Assembly: GCF_000499385.1 (NCBI RefSeq) | Contig: NW_013652461.1 | Location: forward strand, 62,001 to 126,000 | Length of the DNA stretch: 64,000 nt | DNA from: Eimeria necatrix | Lineage: Eukaryota; Apicomplexa; Conoidasida; Eucoccidiorida; Eimeriidae | Direction: 5' to 3' | In this document: one piece after another, positions 33,815-44,700 of the stretch | Layout of the letters: every line of letters starts with the position of its first letter | Numbering within the stretch: the stretch's first letter is position 1 | The notes under the pieces: model-generated | Seen by the model: the letters and a program-made list of their open reading frames with translations, nothing else | The model's database searches: none | Told to the model about the DNA's origin: nothing | Position numbers and translations under genes: made by a program

Positions 33815-36800
33815 TTATGTAGGATTGGGTAGCGAAAATAAATGTGAATCTGCTCCGTGTAAGGCACGGGGTAGGACAGCCGACAGTGCTTCTACAGAAG
33901 GCTGCCACCTTACCAAGAAAATTCAACTCTAAAGGAAGTCACTTGCTCTGTCTCGTCACTACATGCATGTGGCTCTAATTTTCCTATGCACTTCTCAAGC
34001 ACCCAAAGCTGGAACAAGCCTGGTTCCCTTAAGGTAGCCACAGCCACCTGCCCCTTTGCAGTTGCGACGGTCAGAGATAATCGTGCGTGGTGAACTCCCC
34101 ATGAAGTGATACACGGGGCTACTGCACAAACGTTGCACTTGTTCGCCAGCGTTTTGTACTGCGCATTTTTGTCTACTAGTAGCGAACGCGAAGCAGAGCT
34201 TCTCAGCAATTCAGGTTGAAGCAGCGTCCTCAAGAATTGCCCATCCGCTTGAAGCGCAAGCACCAGAATGGGTCTTTCTGCAGTAGCAAAATGTTTCTCT
34301 TTTGCGGGCTCCCTTGTTGTCTCGCTTATGTCGCACAACAGTCGCACCCGCTGTATCGGAAGGCAGCCAATGGACACGTATGTAAGGGGCGTGATAGCTG
34401 GAGCAGCCACGAATGCCCTTGCACCGCTACAGGATTCACCGAACACGTCTCGCAAGTGAAAGAGTACAACCCCTCCAGATGCAGTGCCAGCAGCCAGAAA
34501 GGAGCCTTCGCTTGCTATACAGAGTGGTGCCATGCTAAGCCGCGTGCAGCGAATCTGCAATTAACAAAATGGAGAGGTATAATAGCGCACAAATATCCAA
34601 CCGCCAGCGGTGAGCCTTTCAAATACTCCCAAACCAAGCCTCTGAGCACAGCCCGTGTCGTTGCTTGCCAGTATCTGGCCAAAACTGTTTCATACTTGAA
34701 GTTGCTACGATTGAAACAACATACGTGAAAAATAGCACTTATGTTGTTTTAATCGTAGCAGCTTCCATAGAGACAACAAGCCGAAAGTACTATTTGTGGG
34801 GACTTTCTTTCAGGGGACTGTTGCACAGTGGCACGAATGATATGCATTTTCCCTCAAGCGTACCTGCGGAAATGATGCAAGCTCTTCGCTGTCAACCCGG
34901 GGGATGAACAAGGCGATGCCACTAACTGGGGCCCCAAAGCTTGCTGTTGAGAATGCAACAGAAAATACTCCAATAATGGTTCCCGCAAAACTTGTCGGCT
35001 GCTCTTGTTCCTGCTGAAATTCTCTCCATATTTCAACTCCCCTTTTTACCCAGCAGCCTCCATTCTCTGGAATACGAAGAGTAGCGGGAGGCACATGTCC
35101 CTTGATTAGCGGTGACTGCAATCGACAAACAGGCAAGGCAAACAACAATTGTTTTCTGCTGCTAGCTTTCGGTGGTAACTATCGAATGCGAAGTTCCAGA
35201 GCCTGCGCTTAAGGCCTTTTTTCGCTACATAGGATGCGCGATACGTCTGCAGTGTTCCCGTCTAGCCAGGACGAAAGGAAAAGCCTCTTTAGAACTGTCG
35301 TAGGGGTGTTCGTTTCAGTGCGTTCTGGCCCCAGAAAGAAGGCAACCTCGCCACTGGAAGAAACTGCAGCCCAGGCAGTATCTCCGCCCCCATCAGCTAC
35401 TTCAGTAGAGTGCATGCAGCTTGATGAAGGAGCCAATGACGGCATTCCCTTGATCTTGACCCCTACAATGCACTTGATTGTACCACTTGAAAACCTGCAC
35501 CAGCAAAGTAGCGGAGCTTGTCTCCACGTCTAGCGATTATGTTGACTCTGGGCGATCCATGTTGCTCATTTTTGTGTTTGTTCGGTCCTGTACTTGCATA
35601 AGCATTTCTATGTGCCTGGAATACTCAATACAACGGCATTAATTCACTGTTTCGTAAGCATCTGCTGCAGTAGTACCATAATACCGAGCGTACCGGCAGA
35701 CTGGTCTGGTGCTGCCATTTTCCAGCCAGACGACAGACCCACCAACAAGGCCCAGAAGGCATTGATTTTCGTGCAGCTCCTCTAGGTTTCCTTCATTTCC
35801 TGTCTCAAAATCCATCATGTATCCTAGGCAGCTGATGGATTGCTGAATAATGGAGGAGTGCTGTAGCGTTGGGGAAACTTTCATGCAGTTTCCCGTTTTC
35901 TCCACAGAAACCAGCCACTCCCTACGACGCCACATTATCACACACAGTTGCGCTTGCATCCCTTGTATTGCAAGTAAATGCATTCTGTGGGAACGCTCAA
36001 TAGACCGTATGACTACAACAATGAGTTCTTGCCCTATTGCTCCTCAAATATCCAAGGAGTGCATGGAAGGAGCCCACAATTTATGCATGAGATGTGTGTA
36101 TCTTGATCCATTGATGTGGCCACCAGCAGCAAGCATAAGTGCAAGCCTCTCTGTGTCTGGGAAGTACGGATGTCTCCTTGCCCAGATATTGCTTACATGA
36201 TTCTTCCAGAGGCATGAGCAGTAGTAAGGCGCAGAAGCGTTTGATGGGGAGCGCAGCCGTCAACAGTGAGTGTCAAACCGACAACTCCACCGAAAGAGGT
36301 GCCGGCAAGTGCAAGCATGGAAGCCGTATCACTGCAGATTAGGCGCAAATTATCCCATTCAACAGATCAGTCTTATTTACTGTGGTTCTAGCAAACAGCA
36401 ATGATGCTTTCGTTGAATACATGTGTCTCCTCACTTTCGGTCTTCGCCATCCGAATCATCCACAGCGGGATCTTTCTCGCTTACTTGAACATCTCCCCAT
36501 GTTTTGTCTACGTCGGTCTGAAGAGACAGAACATTAAATTAATCGTGTGCGAACGGCCAGTAACGAAACGAAAATTTGATTTTTATTGCCTCATCTACCC
36601 GTCTACTTCATGATAAGGAGATAGCCAGCATCTGATCGGTCCGCAGGTGAGCAAACGGCAGGCAAGCAGCTTCTGGTGCTATTGAAGTGCTGCATAAGTG
36701 TGGATAGTAATAGCCTTACTTGTATGCAGCTCTCTTTGCTTAGATTCCACACGCAGCCTGCAGTATCGGAGATAAGAAGAGGGGCCAACTCGCTTTTGCG

Positions 36801-38492
36801 ACTGCTTGGCAGTCGGAGGGACCCCAGTGCCCTAAGCTCATGAGGCACCATAATCAGGAGAACCGGGGGCCACTAAGATTGCCACTTAGCAAAGGCGACA
36901 ACTCAAACCCGATTAGCAGGCGGTGTTCAAGAGCTTTCTGCCAATTGACATAAGGGACGTCTCCTTTCGAATAAGCCCTATGATTCGTAATCTGAGACAG
37001 TTTCTTCTGGAACACTATCAGTACCAGCTCAAAGGGACAAAGATACCAGGAGGAAAAGACAATGCCAGCCATGAAGTGGTGCGCTGCATCTACTTTTGGC
37101 CAACTCACTTGCTTAAAGTTGTTCCTTCACGCGAGCCTTTTGACATCGGAATCTCAATTCTGATTTGATGCTGCAGTACTACTAGCGGCCCAAAACTGCC
37201 ACTGTCAGGGGTGGAAATTTGGCTTCTCCCCTTAGCCGCAGTTAGAGATGGGGTATCGTGGTCCTGCTGTAGTTGGGCGAGGTGGAACCTTAGCTCTTTC
37301 GCCCTGCTTTCCTGCATTCCAGCCGTGCCCACATATTCTAGCACATGCTGTCACAACGACAGTCTGGTAGCTTTCTTCAGCTGTGAACGCCGATAACAAG
37401 TTGAATTTGCTGCACTGCAACGAGTAATACTAAACTATAGGGTCCTGTGTTGCTACTAGCTAGGTTTTTCTCAACTCTCCCATGAGTCGGTTCGCTTACT
37501 TCAGCATTCTGTGAAAGGGCTTCTGCTAATCTTTCATTAATTTTGTAGGTATGGAGGACAGACGAGTCTGTCAAGCCAAATAACACGCCTGTTTCATTCT
37601 CAGTTGCTAATGAAACGTACTTTTCCTGTGAACTAGAGATCCATGCCAGAAAAGGGGCCCCAGGGTCTTTACATCTCACTCCGATTGCTAGGAATACCTT
37701 GTTGCTGAAGGCGAGAAACAGGAAATTACTACAATTGTTGTCATCAGTCTCCTTTTTGCCAGCAGCTACCCAACATGCTCCGCAAAGTGTTACATTTTTC
37801 TCCAAGCCAGCAGCGGCACCAGACATTTGTGGCAACAGATTTCCACTTGTAATAAACCGGCATTCTGGACTATCAACCAGCTGCAGGGTAGCTAGATTTG
37901 TCTCTGAAAGTACAGCGAAGGCAGTTCCACTTGCAGCGAGCACCCTCTTCGGGAAGGAGGCGAAGTCGTCCCACTGCAGCGTGTGGCAAGCCTGTATCGA
38001 CCCATCTGATGCATTTAGAACATTGACATGATGGGTTGTGATAACGTGTCCTTGTTGGCCGCTGGCTTGCTCCAAAGTCGACGATAAGCAAAACAGCCGG
38101 CCGCCGCACGGTGAAAAATCGAGAGAAACGATTTCCACTGGGCTTGCAGCCGTTATTCTCTGCCTCCAAATGCGCTTTGGTGGAATGCAAGAGAGCTGAA
38201 GGAGCAGGACCTCTCCCTCGATGCCAGAGGCGCCCACTGCCAGAAGTTTGCTTGTATCATAACTAGTGCAAGACACAAATACACATTGGTGTGCGCCCGT
38301 TGGTTCTTCGGCGTCCGTCGCGAGATTACCGCCAAGTTTAATGTATTCTGTTTGTCCCTGGGAGTCTGTGACGCGCAGATGTTCCCCAGAGAGTTCGCAG
38401 ATGCAGCCGTCAGAGAAACAGGAGAAGGCTTCTGCATTTGAGCCGCATGACAGCAGCAAAGAAGGCCGCCAGCAGGGGAGGGAATTAGTCAT
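28023..38492 (-). CDS. CFAP43/CFAP44-family WD40 plus coiled-coil protein (dynein f tether)
   Basis: This multi-exon minus-strand gene encodes a protein with N-terminal WD40-type propellers (about 33.9-38.5 kb) and a C-terminal coiled coil (28.0-33.8 kb). That is the layout of CFAP43 and CFAP44, which in ciliates and algae form the tether/tether-head complex fixing the motor domains of dynein f to the doublet. Recognised family elements in the tail include QRALQRMMGGKLKAED (about 31.77 kb), WMRSVTPGAMTDAQAAKYAA and GALKEKIQGELKKMR (31426-31610), LVSQEAVDAYKQDIISGG with QKLKLLEAM (about 29.45-29.53 kb), and TKDVHLLRITRSMQRIL (about 29.2 kb). The start is the ATG at 38492, opening a 365-codon exon. 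The stop is at 28023 after KPGPER. CFAP43 is favoured over CFAP44 but not proven from sequence reading alone. It lies 3 kb upstream of the DNAH2-like gene on the same strand. Confidence 0.75.
33285..33308 (-). repeat. 24-bp perfect palindrome of CAG/CTG in coding sequence
   Basis: AAGCAGCAGCAG is followed directly by its own reverse complement. On the minus strand it encodes KQQQLLLL within the coiled-coil tail of the CFAP43/44-family protein. Such a sequence can form a hairpin on either strand. Confidence 0.9.
33910..37108 (-). other. CFAP43/44-family exons encoding the remaining WD40 blades
   Basis: Exons at about 36720-36851 (LAPLLISDTAGCVWNLSKES), 36190-36340 (ASMLALAGTSFGGVVGLTL), 35639-35983 (QCLLGLVGGSVVWLENGS), 35209-35530 (WAAVSSSGEVAFFLGPERTE), 34810-35148 (GVFSVAFSTASFGAPVSGIA) and 33910-34560 (SFLAAGTASGGVVLFHLRDV, LSLTVATAKGQVAVATL) show the repeating beta-blade pattern with G-x-V-x-[LFW] strands. 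Individual splice edges were not all resolved. Confidence 0.6.
34701..34762. repeat. Inverted repeat with 23-nt arms
   Basis: The left arm (34701-34723) GTTGCTACGATTGAAACAAC plus ATA and the right arm (34740-34762) are reverse complements at 21 of 23 positions, with a 16-nt spacer. Partial pairing continues for about five more bases. It lies between two WD40 exons of the CFAP43/44-family gene (33910-34560 and 34810-35148), so it would be in an intron of the minus-strand transcript and able to fold into a stem. Confidence 0.85.
37109..38492 (-). other. CFAP43/44-family exons 1 and 2 (first propeller)
   Basis: Exon 1 (37398-38492) begins MTNSLPCWRPSLLLSCGSN and contains FSDGCICELSGEHLRVTD, VEIVSLDFSPCGGRLFCLSS and LFGLTDSSVLHTYKI, which look like successive WD-type blades. 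A 50-nt intron in phase 0 leads to exon 2 (37109-37347), HVLEYVGTAGMQESRAKEL, ending at a GTGAGT donor. Codon phase is preserved across the join, which supports the small intron. Confidence 0.7.
37348..37397 (-). other. 50-nt mini-intron in the CFAP43/44-family gene
   Basis: The donor is GTTATC and the acceptor TTGTGACAG. Exon 1 ends QQIQL in phase 0 and exon 2 resumes HVLEYVGT in phase 0. Reading through instead hits a TGA within seven codons. It is one of the shortest convincing introns in the window. Confidence 0.6.
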
Positions 38493-41400
38493 TGCTGCTG
38501 AATGGGAGTGTTGCGTAGCATTTCATTCCAGAAAAATACCGCAGTGCTCGAGCACTCACTCGGAAGCACGTTTTGCGTATGAAGAGAAGCACTTCGGGCT
38601 AGGTGAGGGCTGCAAGGGCAACAAGATTTCTAGGCCCCTTGTGATTGGCTCGGTGCTCTGAGCATGATGCAGGTATACACGCGTATTCTTAGTACCGTGA
38701 CTAGAAGTTGAATGTTTTGTGTGGCATTTATGAGGACGTCGCACAATGTTCACTGCAGTCTGAACGTGCTGAGGCGTGGAATAAGAAGGTATGCCAGTCT
38801 ACTGGGTACTCTAGATGAGCAGACGTACACAATTCACAGTTGTTAAGTAGTTGATTTCATTGGTACTTTATCTCCTTTGGTAAGTATCTGATCTTCAACG
38901 TGTGGCTTTCTAACAGCTGGACTAGATCCTGGCCCTACGCCCTAGCAGTGAACGGCAGAAGCAGCTTCCTACTGGTGAAACGAGTAAAATGTTGATTGGA
39001 AATCTTAATTTGTTTTTAAAGGCAGCATTTTATACGTTAATTTTGTGAAATTCCTTTTTAATGCGCGGAAACAGCACAGGAAATTTCTCAAGCGAGTGAG
39101 CGGAGGTGACCTCACACCGTGGTAGGTAGTAACTAACAGTCTCGATGTCTTATTCTGACTGCTACTATGACCATCGAGCTATATTTGCTAATTTGTATTC
39201 TCCGTTATGCAGTTATGGGACTTGCAATCGGCTAGTGCACTGCGGAGTGCCTGCCTGCATGCTCTTCAAATTCCCCTGCTTCCCCGCACTTTGTTTGTGC
39301 AGTCCAGTTCAGCGGATGCTGAAGGCAGGCTTAGTGGTTTGCAGTCTATTCGCTTACCAAGAAAAGATGCATGCAGGAGACATCACTCTACAAGGAAGGT
39401 ATGTCACGGTGTCCCTCCTCTAGCAATATTAGTGAATGCTGATTCCTCCATCAATAGGCTGGTAAAAGCACCACACACTGGGCTCGGACCTCTTAGCAGG
39501 AAAATATAATTCCCTCAAGTCTTCTCTTGTAAAACTTCTTTAAATTGTTCAAATAGACAGCCTGACGGTCTCGTGCGTGTCACGCGGAATTACCAACGAG
39601 TGCGCGGTGTCGTGGAGTATTCATCTCGTTTGATTAAACATAAGAATCCCCTCATAAGACCAAAAACTTTAGTGAAGCCCCTTTGTGCTGATCTTGCAGG
39701 TCACTTTAGCCAGGTGGCTAAGCATTTCATGAAGTGCAGCTCCACATGAGCAAAATATCAAGGCTGTTTACTTTGATTTGCTTTCAATTCACCTCTGGTA
39801 AACAAGCACTACATACTGTATCGATGGCTTGGTCAGTTGACCGAATGCAAGAAAATATGCTCGAATTGCCTCGCCTTGGACCTTTTGCGCTCCTCTGTTA
39901 ACCACACTCGAGACCACCGAGGAGTACTTGTGCATTTTAGTCTCTTCGGCGTGTAGTCACGCGCAGCTAGAGTCCAGTGCAGCACTCGAAGGTGCCCTTC
40001 AGAAGTGTTCTAGTCAGAAACGCAACAGATACTTCCAGCTGGTCAGAACGCCGGCGCGCTTGCACTCAAGAAGGTAGACCGGTAAAAACAATTCAGAATC
40101 ATTGTTACTGGTCTGCCTTCCTATGCAGGATATTCAATCGAAAGCATTGCTTCCTCAATGCGGCGTGTCGCAGTACTATCAGTACAAACAGGGGCAGATG
40201 TAGAGATGTCCTAGGGTCCATCCAGATTATTCAGTTTCCGAAAAATTTGCTGCACAGTATACGCCCGCCAAGTTGGTCTTTGCAGGCACATTTGCACTGT
40301 ACACTTAGAATAACGGATTGTGGAGTTTGCAGTCACACACCCTCTTTGACTGCTGTAGGCATTCTCTGCTGTGAGTATCCAGGGCTGCCTCGGGTTTCCA
40401 GAAGCGCCTCACCACAAAGTGCTATGAGCTGAGGGCTGCCAACTCGTTCTATCAACGAGCAAACTTGCCAGCTCACAAAGCGTATAAGAAACGTAGATTG
40501 CAAAGCTGTGCTCTGATGGTTTGGGGGCCTACAAAACTGACACGCGTGCCGCGGCAATGGAACTCCATGCATGAACAAGGCCAGAGCAGTCAGGCAAACG
40601 CTTCACAGTCTCTACAGTAGCACCACTTGAAGCGGCTCACACTACTGGCCAGGACAACGCTAACGTAACTACCGGTACAGTGACTTCCTCTCGCCCATTT
40701 CATTAGTTCGACAAGGTGATACGATGGCATGCATGCTGGTTGCTCTGTTGTCTACTCAAGTAGCGAGGCCTCCATCCGAAACAACTTTTTATTGACCGGC
40801 GGAAAGCCTACAGTTTCGTCCACCCTACGGCGTAAAGCTCTTTTAGTTCATTGGAGAATGCTGCTTGCCGGCAGGCAGTGTGGTATGCAGGCGGAAGAGT
40901 ACACGCATTCAGTGCCGCACCACAGCCACTCCAACTGAATACTGCGGAGAGGAAGATATGGGCTGCATTCACCAAAGAATGAGGGTCAACTTTTGTGCTC
41001 AAACAGTACAAGTTGTGCTCGTGCAGTGACCAAGGTTCTCCGCAGAATGCAGACGCAATTGCTTGCCTTTCGTTGCTCAGATGGTGTCACTTGATGGAAT
41101 CTTTTCGTCGGGGAGCGAACGATGCAAAAAAGAAACTGCGGGCCCTGCAGCTCGCCACACAGATTATTGGCTCTCTATTTGCAGTTATGCTTGTGCAACC
41201 GTTTGCCGTCCATGGTGGTGTTTCAAGTGGCTCACTCGAATGTATGAACATGGCATGGCACCTTAGAAATACCGCTAGAAGTGAAGGGGAATTGATGCTT
41301 TTTAGTGACGCTGAGAAGAAATGCGGGGGCTAATGGGGCTAATGCTAAATGTTGTTGTGCAGTGAAACAGCCGGAAAGTGCAATGTTGAGTCACGACAAG

Positions 41401-41751
41401 TAGTAAACCATTTATTATCCTCACCCTTGCCTAAAGCCCGTTTCAGAGTTTCCAATATTTCCGGCTGGGATTTGAGAGCTGGTCTGAAAAGCGAGCAAGA
41501 GTCCTTTAAGTTACAGCCAGGATGTACTCAGCAGAAACATCATGGAACCAGTGAGTATCTCTTTTTGCATGAGGAGCTAGGTACATGCTTATGACTCTAA
41601 GCGAAAGTAGAGAGCACCAGCTGGACTCCGTACGCTTTAGCTGTGTGCACGCTCCATGAGTGAGTCGAGCATTCCGTCAACTGTTGAACATCGCGCATTC
41701 CGTGTTGCTCATTGCATGCACTGCCCAGTCTGCTAGGCACAGTCCTCTTTC
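38493..41751. other. Intergenic stretch between the CCDC39-like 3' end and the CFAP43/44 5' end
   Basis: The promoter of the CFAP43/44-family gene is expected just above 38.49 kb. GCATGC words occur (for example around 40730), but no recognisable core promoter is seen. One plus-strand block at 39213-39398 has good splice borders and is listed separately. Other plus-strand frames near 40.0 and 41.0-41.3 kb could be exons of the same unknown gene, but I cannot join them in phase. Confidence 0.4.
39213..39398 (+). CDS. Candidate exon, WD-like, unknown gene
   Basis: A TTATGCAG acceptor and a GTATGT donor bracket 62 uninterrupted codons beginning LWDLQSASALRSACLHALQI. The LWDL opening is reminiscent of the end of a WD40 strand. 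No start, stop or in-phase neighbouring exon could be assigned, so this may be a chance open frame. No function is proposed. Confidence 0.25.
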
Positions 41752-44700
41752 TTACCCCATGGTCCGGTATAAGCTCTGCAGCATGCCTTTAAGGCATTCA
41801 GCATGAAAGTGGATTTCTGCATTGCAAAATTCGCCTCCGTGAATCGAATCTGTGGATTGGTCTGTCTTATCGGCGGCTAGTCGGCGCTTCTGTATGCTAG
41901 CCTGCAGCTTCTGCCTCAGTTGTTGCGACCGCCTCAGCTTCTCATCAACAGTGAGACGCTCTTTCTCTAGGCTTCTCATTTTCTCATCTGCTTCCTGCAG
42001 CACCAGCCAGCTACAAGCGCTGTATTTACTGCATGGCTTCATAGACTTAGGGTCGCCTTCTTATTTCAAGGATGCTACTGCCAATATTTCCGCTATTCCA
42101 GGCATCACAGGTTTCTGTTTGTCCAGAAAGCATAACACACCCGTAATTTTTCGATAACCCCTTGATGTATCTGTTTCGTCTGGTGGAGACAACGCTGCTC
42201 TCTTTCGAGAGAATCCTTTAGAACGCCGATCTGCTGCTGTTGCGCGAAAACTACGTGATTCCTGAAGAACAAAGCTCCCTCTTTTTCCGCTTTCTTCTCC
42301 TGTAAAACGCTAAGAATTCTGCTTTCTTGTTGGAGTTTCGTGCGCAGGCGGCCGTTAGAGAGAGATACATCCCTAAGCGAAGCCTCAAGGCCTTGTACCT
42401 CGGATGTAGCGTTCTGCAGCCTGCGGTGTAACTCCGCACCCTTTCTTTGCAATTCCTCGCGTTCCTGTACGGTGTACACAGCCACCAAGGCCCTAAGAAC
42501 AATCTCCAAATCAGTCACATTTTTCCTTTTCTCTTTGAGAGTCTACGGCTGCAAGGCAGCAAGCCAGGCCTGGTATGCCGGTTACTGATTCTACTGGGGC
42601 TAATGTGAGCAAGCTGAGCAAAGCTTCAATGGGCTATAAAGCTTTCTGAAGATACCTGCCCAACACGGATGACGTAGTATGCCTGGGAGTGGCCTCCACC
42701 ATCTGTTGTTTGGCCGCTCTGGAGGTCGAGACAAACAACGAACATACCATAATTTGTTGACAAGTTTAATGGTGGTGCTCAGTCGGCTGAAGCTGCTGGC
42801 AGAATATTGGCGTCAACAAAGCCAACTGTGGAGCATCTTATGGCGCAACTCTGCGTACTGCTTCATGAATTGAGCAACACCCACATTAGTAGCAGAAGTA
42901 AATCCGTCTACGCATTCACCTGCACAAGGTTTTCGTATCTTGCTTCAAGAGCGGAGATCTTCGACCTTCGCTCTGCTGCTTCCCTTGCTATTCTCCGCCT
43001 CTCCTCCTCAGCTGCTCTCTGCGTAGAAATGTTGAAGGAATTCAAGACTGCAGTGATAGGGGAACGGATCAGCGTCGCTGCTGGCCGTTTCACGGGGAGG
43101 ATGTTGAGGACATTGCAATGTTTTTCTTCAGTGAGAGAAAATCAGTGAAATCAGATTGTCACTGCACTAGGCAGAGAAGAGCAATTAAAGAATTGACAGA
43201 TCTACAAATATTGTTCAGGCAAAAGGCGAGAGTGTTGCATGCGCTCTAAGTTAAATGTTCAAAGCTGATCAGTTAGATGACCGGAACTGATATAGATACA
43301 CCGGTAGAAAATGTAATATAAATTTTTATTCAGTTACAACCAATAGGGCGGTTTTTACTTTAAAGTGGAGACGCCTTTTTTAGGGCGTGTAGTAGTTTTG
43401 ACTTAAACAAACTAATGGCCTGTCATGATGAAGAATACGGGCCCGAATTTCGTTGGCCCCGCGCTTAATGATTGCTTGTGCGCTAACAGCCCACCAGCTG
43501 TCCTCTAGCGCCATCTAATTCCGCGTCCATTGCAGCGAGGGTTTCCTGCCCATGGAGTTGTTGCTGCAGTTTTCTGTTTTCGGCTTCTAAAGATTCATCA
43601 GCACACGCCTGCAGCTCCTCATGAAGCCGTGCGACCTTACGATGGCAGCACATAACAGTGAAAAGGCACGCAAAGGCATGTCATTCTGTTTCCCCATTCC
43701 ACCGACGTTCGATCCCAGAAAATTCGAGCACTTTATGGTTGGCTGTGTCGTATCACGTGTTGCAAAGCTTGTTTACACAGCCTATCCTCCAAAGCGTAGC
43801 CTCACCTCAAGCTTCCTCAGAGATTCTGCAAGAACCAGTTCTTCTTTTTCCTTGATAACAGTTTGCAGTTCTCGGTCAAGTGATGCGCAAGCCAGGCGGA
43901 TGTCTCCAACGCTGTTTGCGCAGCGACTATCCTCCTCATCGGCCTTCGCGAAAGATTGATACGCTTTCCTGGCAGATCCACATGGAGCGAAATGCCAGTA
44001 GGATTAATGACACTAAAACGATGTAGCCAGCTGCACACCGTCAACTGTGGTGGTGTGGAATATAGTTTGCCCAGACCAAAGCAGTCCCACCTTAGTTCAC
44101 TGTCAAGGTGTCTAACTTGTGTGGAAAGCATCGAATGTTCTTCTTGCTGAATCGCTAGCTCCTAATTATAAAACACCACATGACTGAAAAGCCAATTCCG
44201 GCGGGCTGGTGGCGTGAGGAGCAGACATGTCAGCCATGAGCTAGGTATAAAGGGCAAATGCTGAATGGGGCGGTTCCCTACAGCTTGCAGTTCCTTTATC
44301 TGCTTCTGTAGAGCTTTGGTTTCTGCTGCAGTTTTGTATCCTGAGACACGAGAGACTTTTCTCTGCATTGCTTGGCACTGAAAATCGATAGAGTACAGCA
44401 ATTCTTGTTGTCTGCTTTTCTCCGCCTCGTGCTGCTGGAGCTGGGCCTGAAGCGGGAAGCGTAGTGGGCAGCAGCGCTTGCAAATAGATCATGCTAGGCT
44501 CTTAAGCACATACAACGGCACGCGATAGGAATCTAATGCGTACAAACAGACAAGGTCTCTGCAGAACTACCATCTTTGTACGAGGCAACCGTCAAATATT
44601 TTCCGCGTGCGCCAAATGCGTTGCGCATATCAGGGTGCTAATCTACCGATCCCAGAAGAAAGGATTCGTCTTTCTAGTCCTAAAGAAAGGAGTATCTGCT

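Noticed and set aside
40728..40742. GCATGCATGC words as possible ApiAP2 binding sites
   Set aside because: GCATGC occurs in several coding and non-coding places in the window, and no positional enrichment at gene starts is evident by eye.
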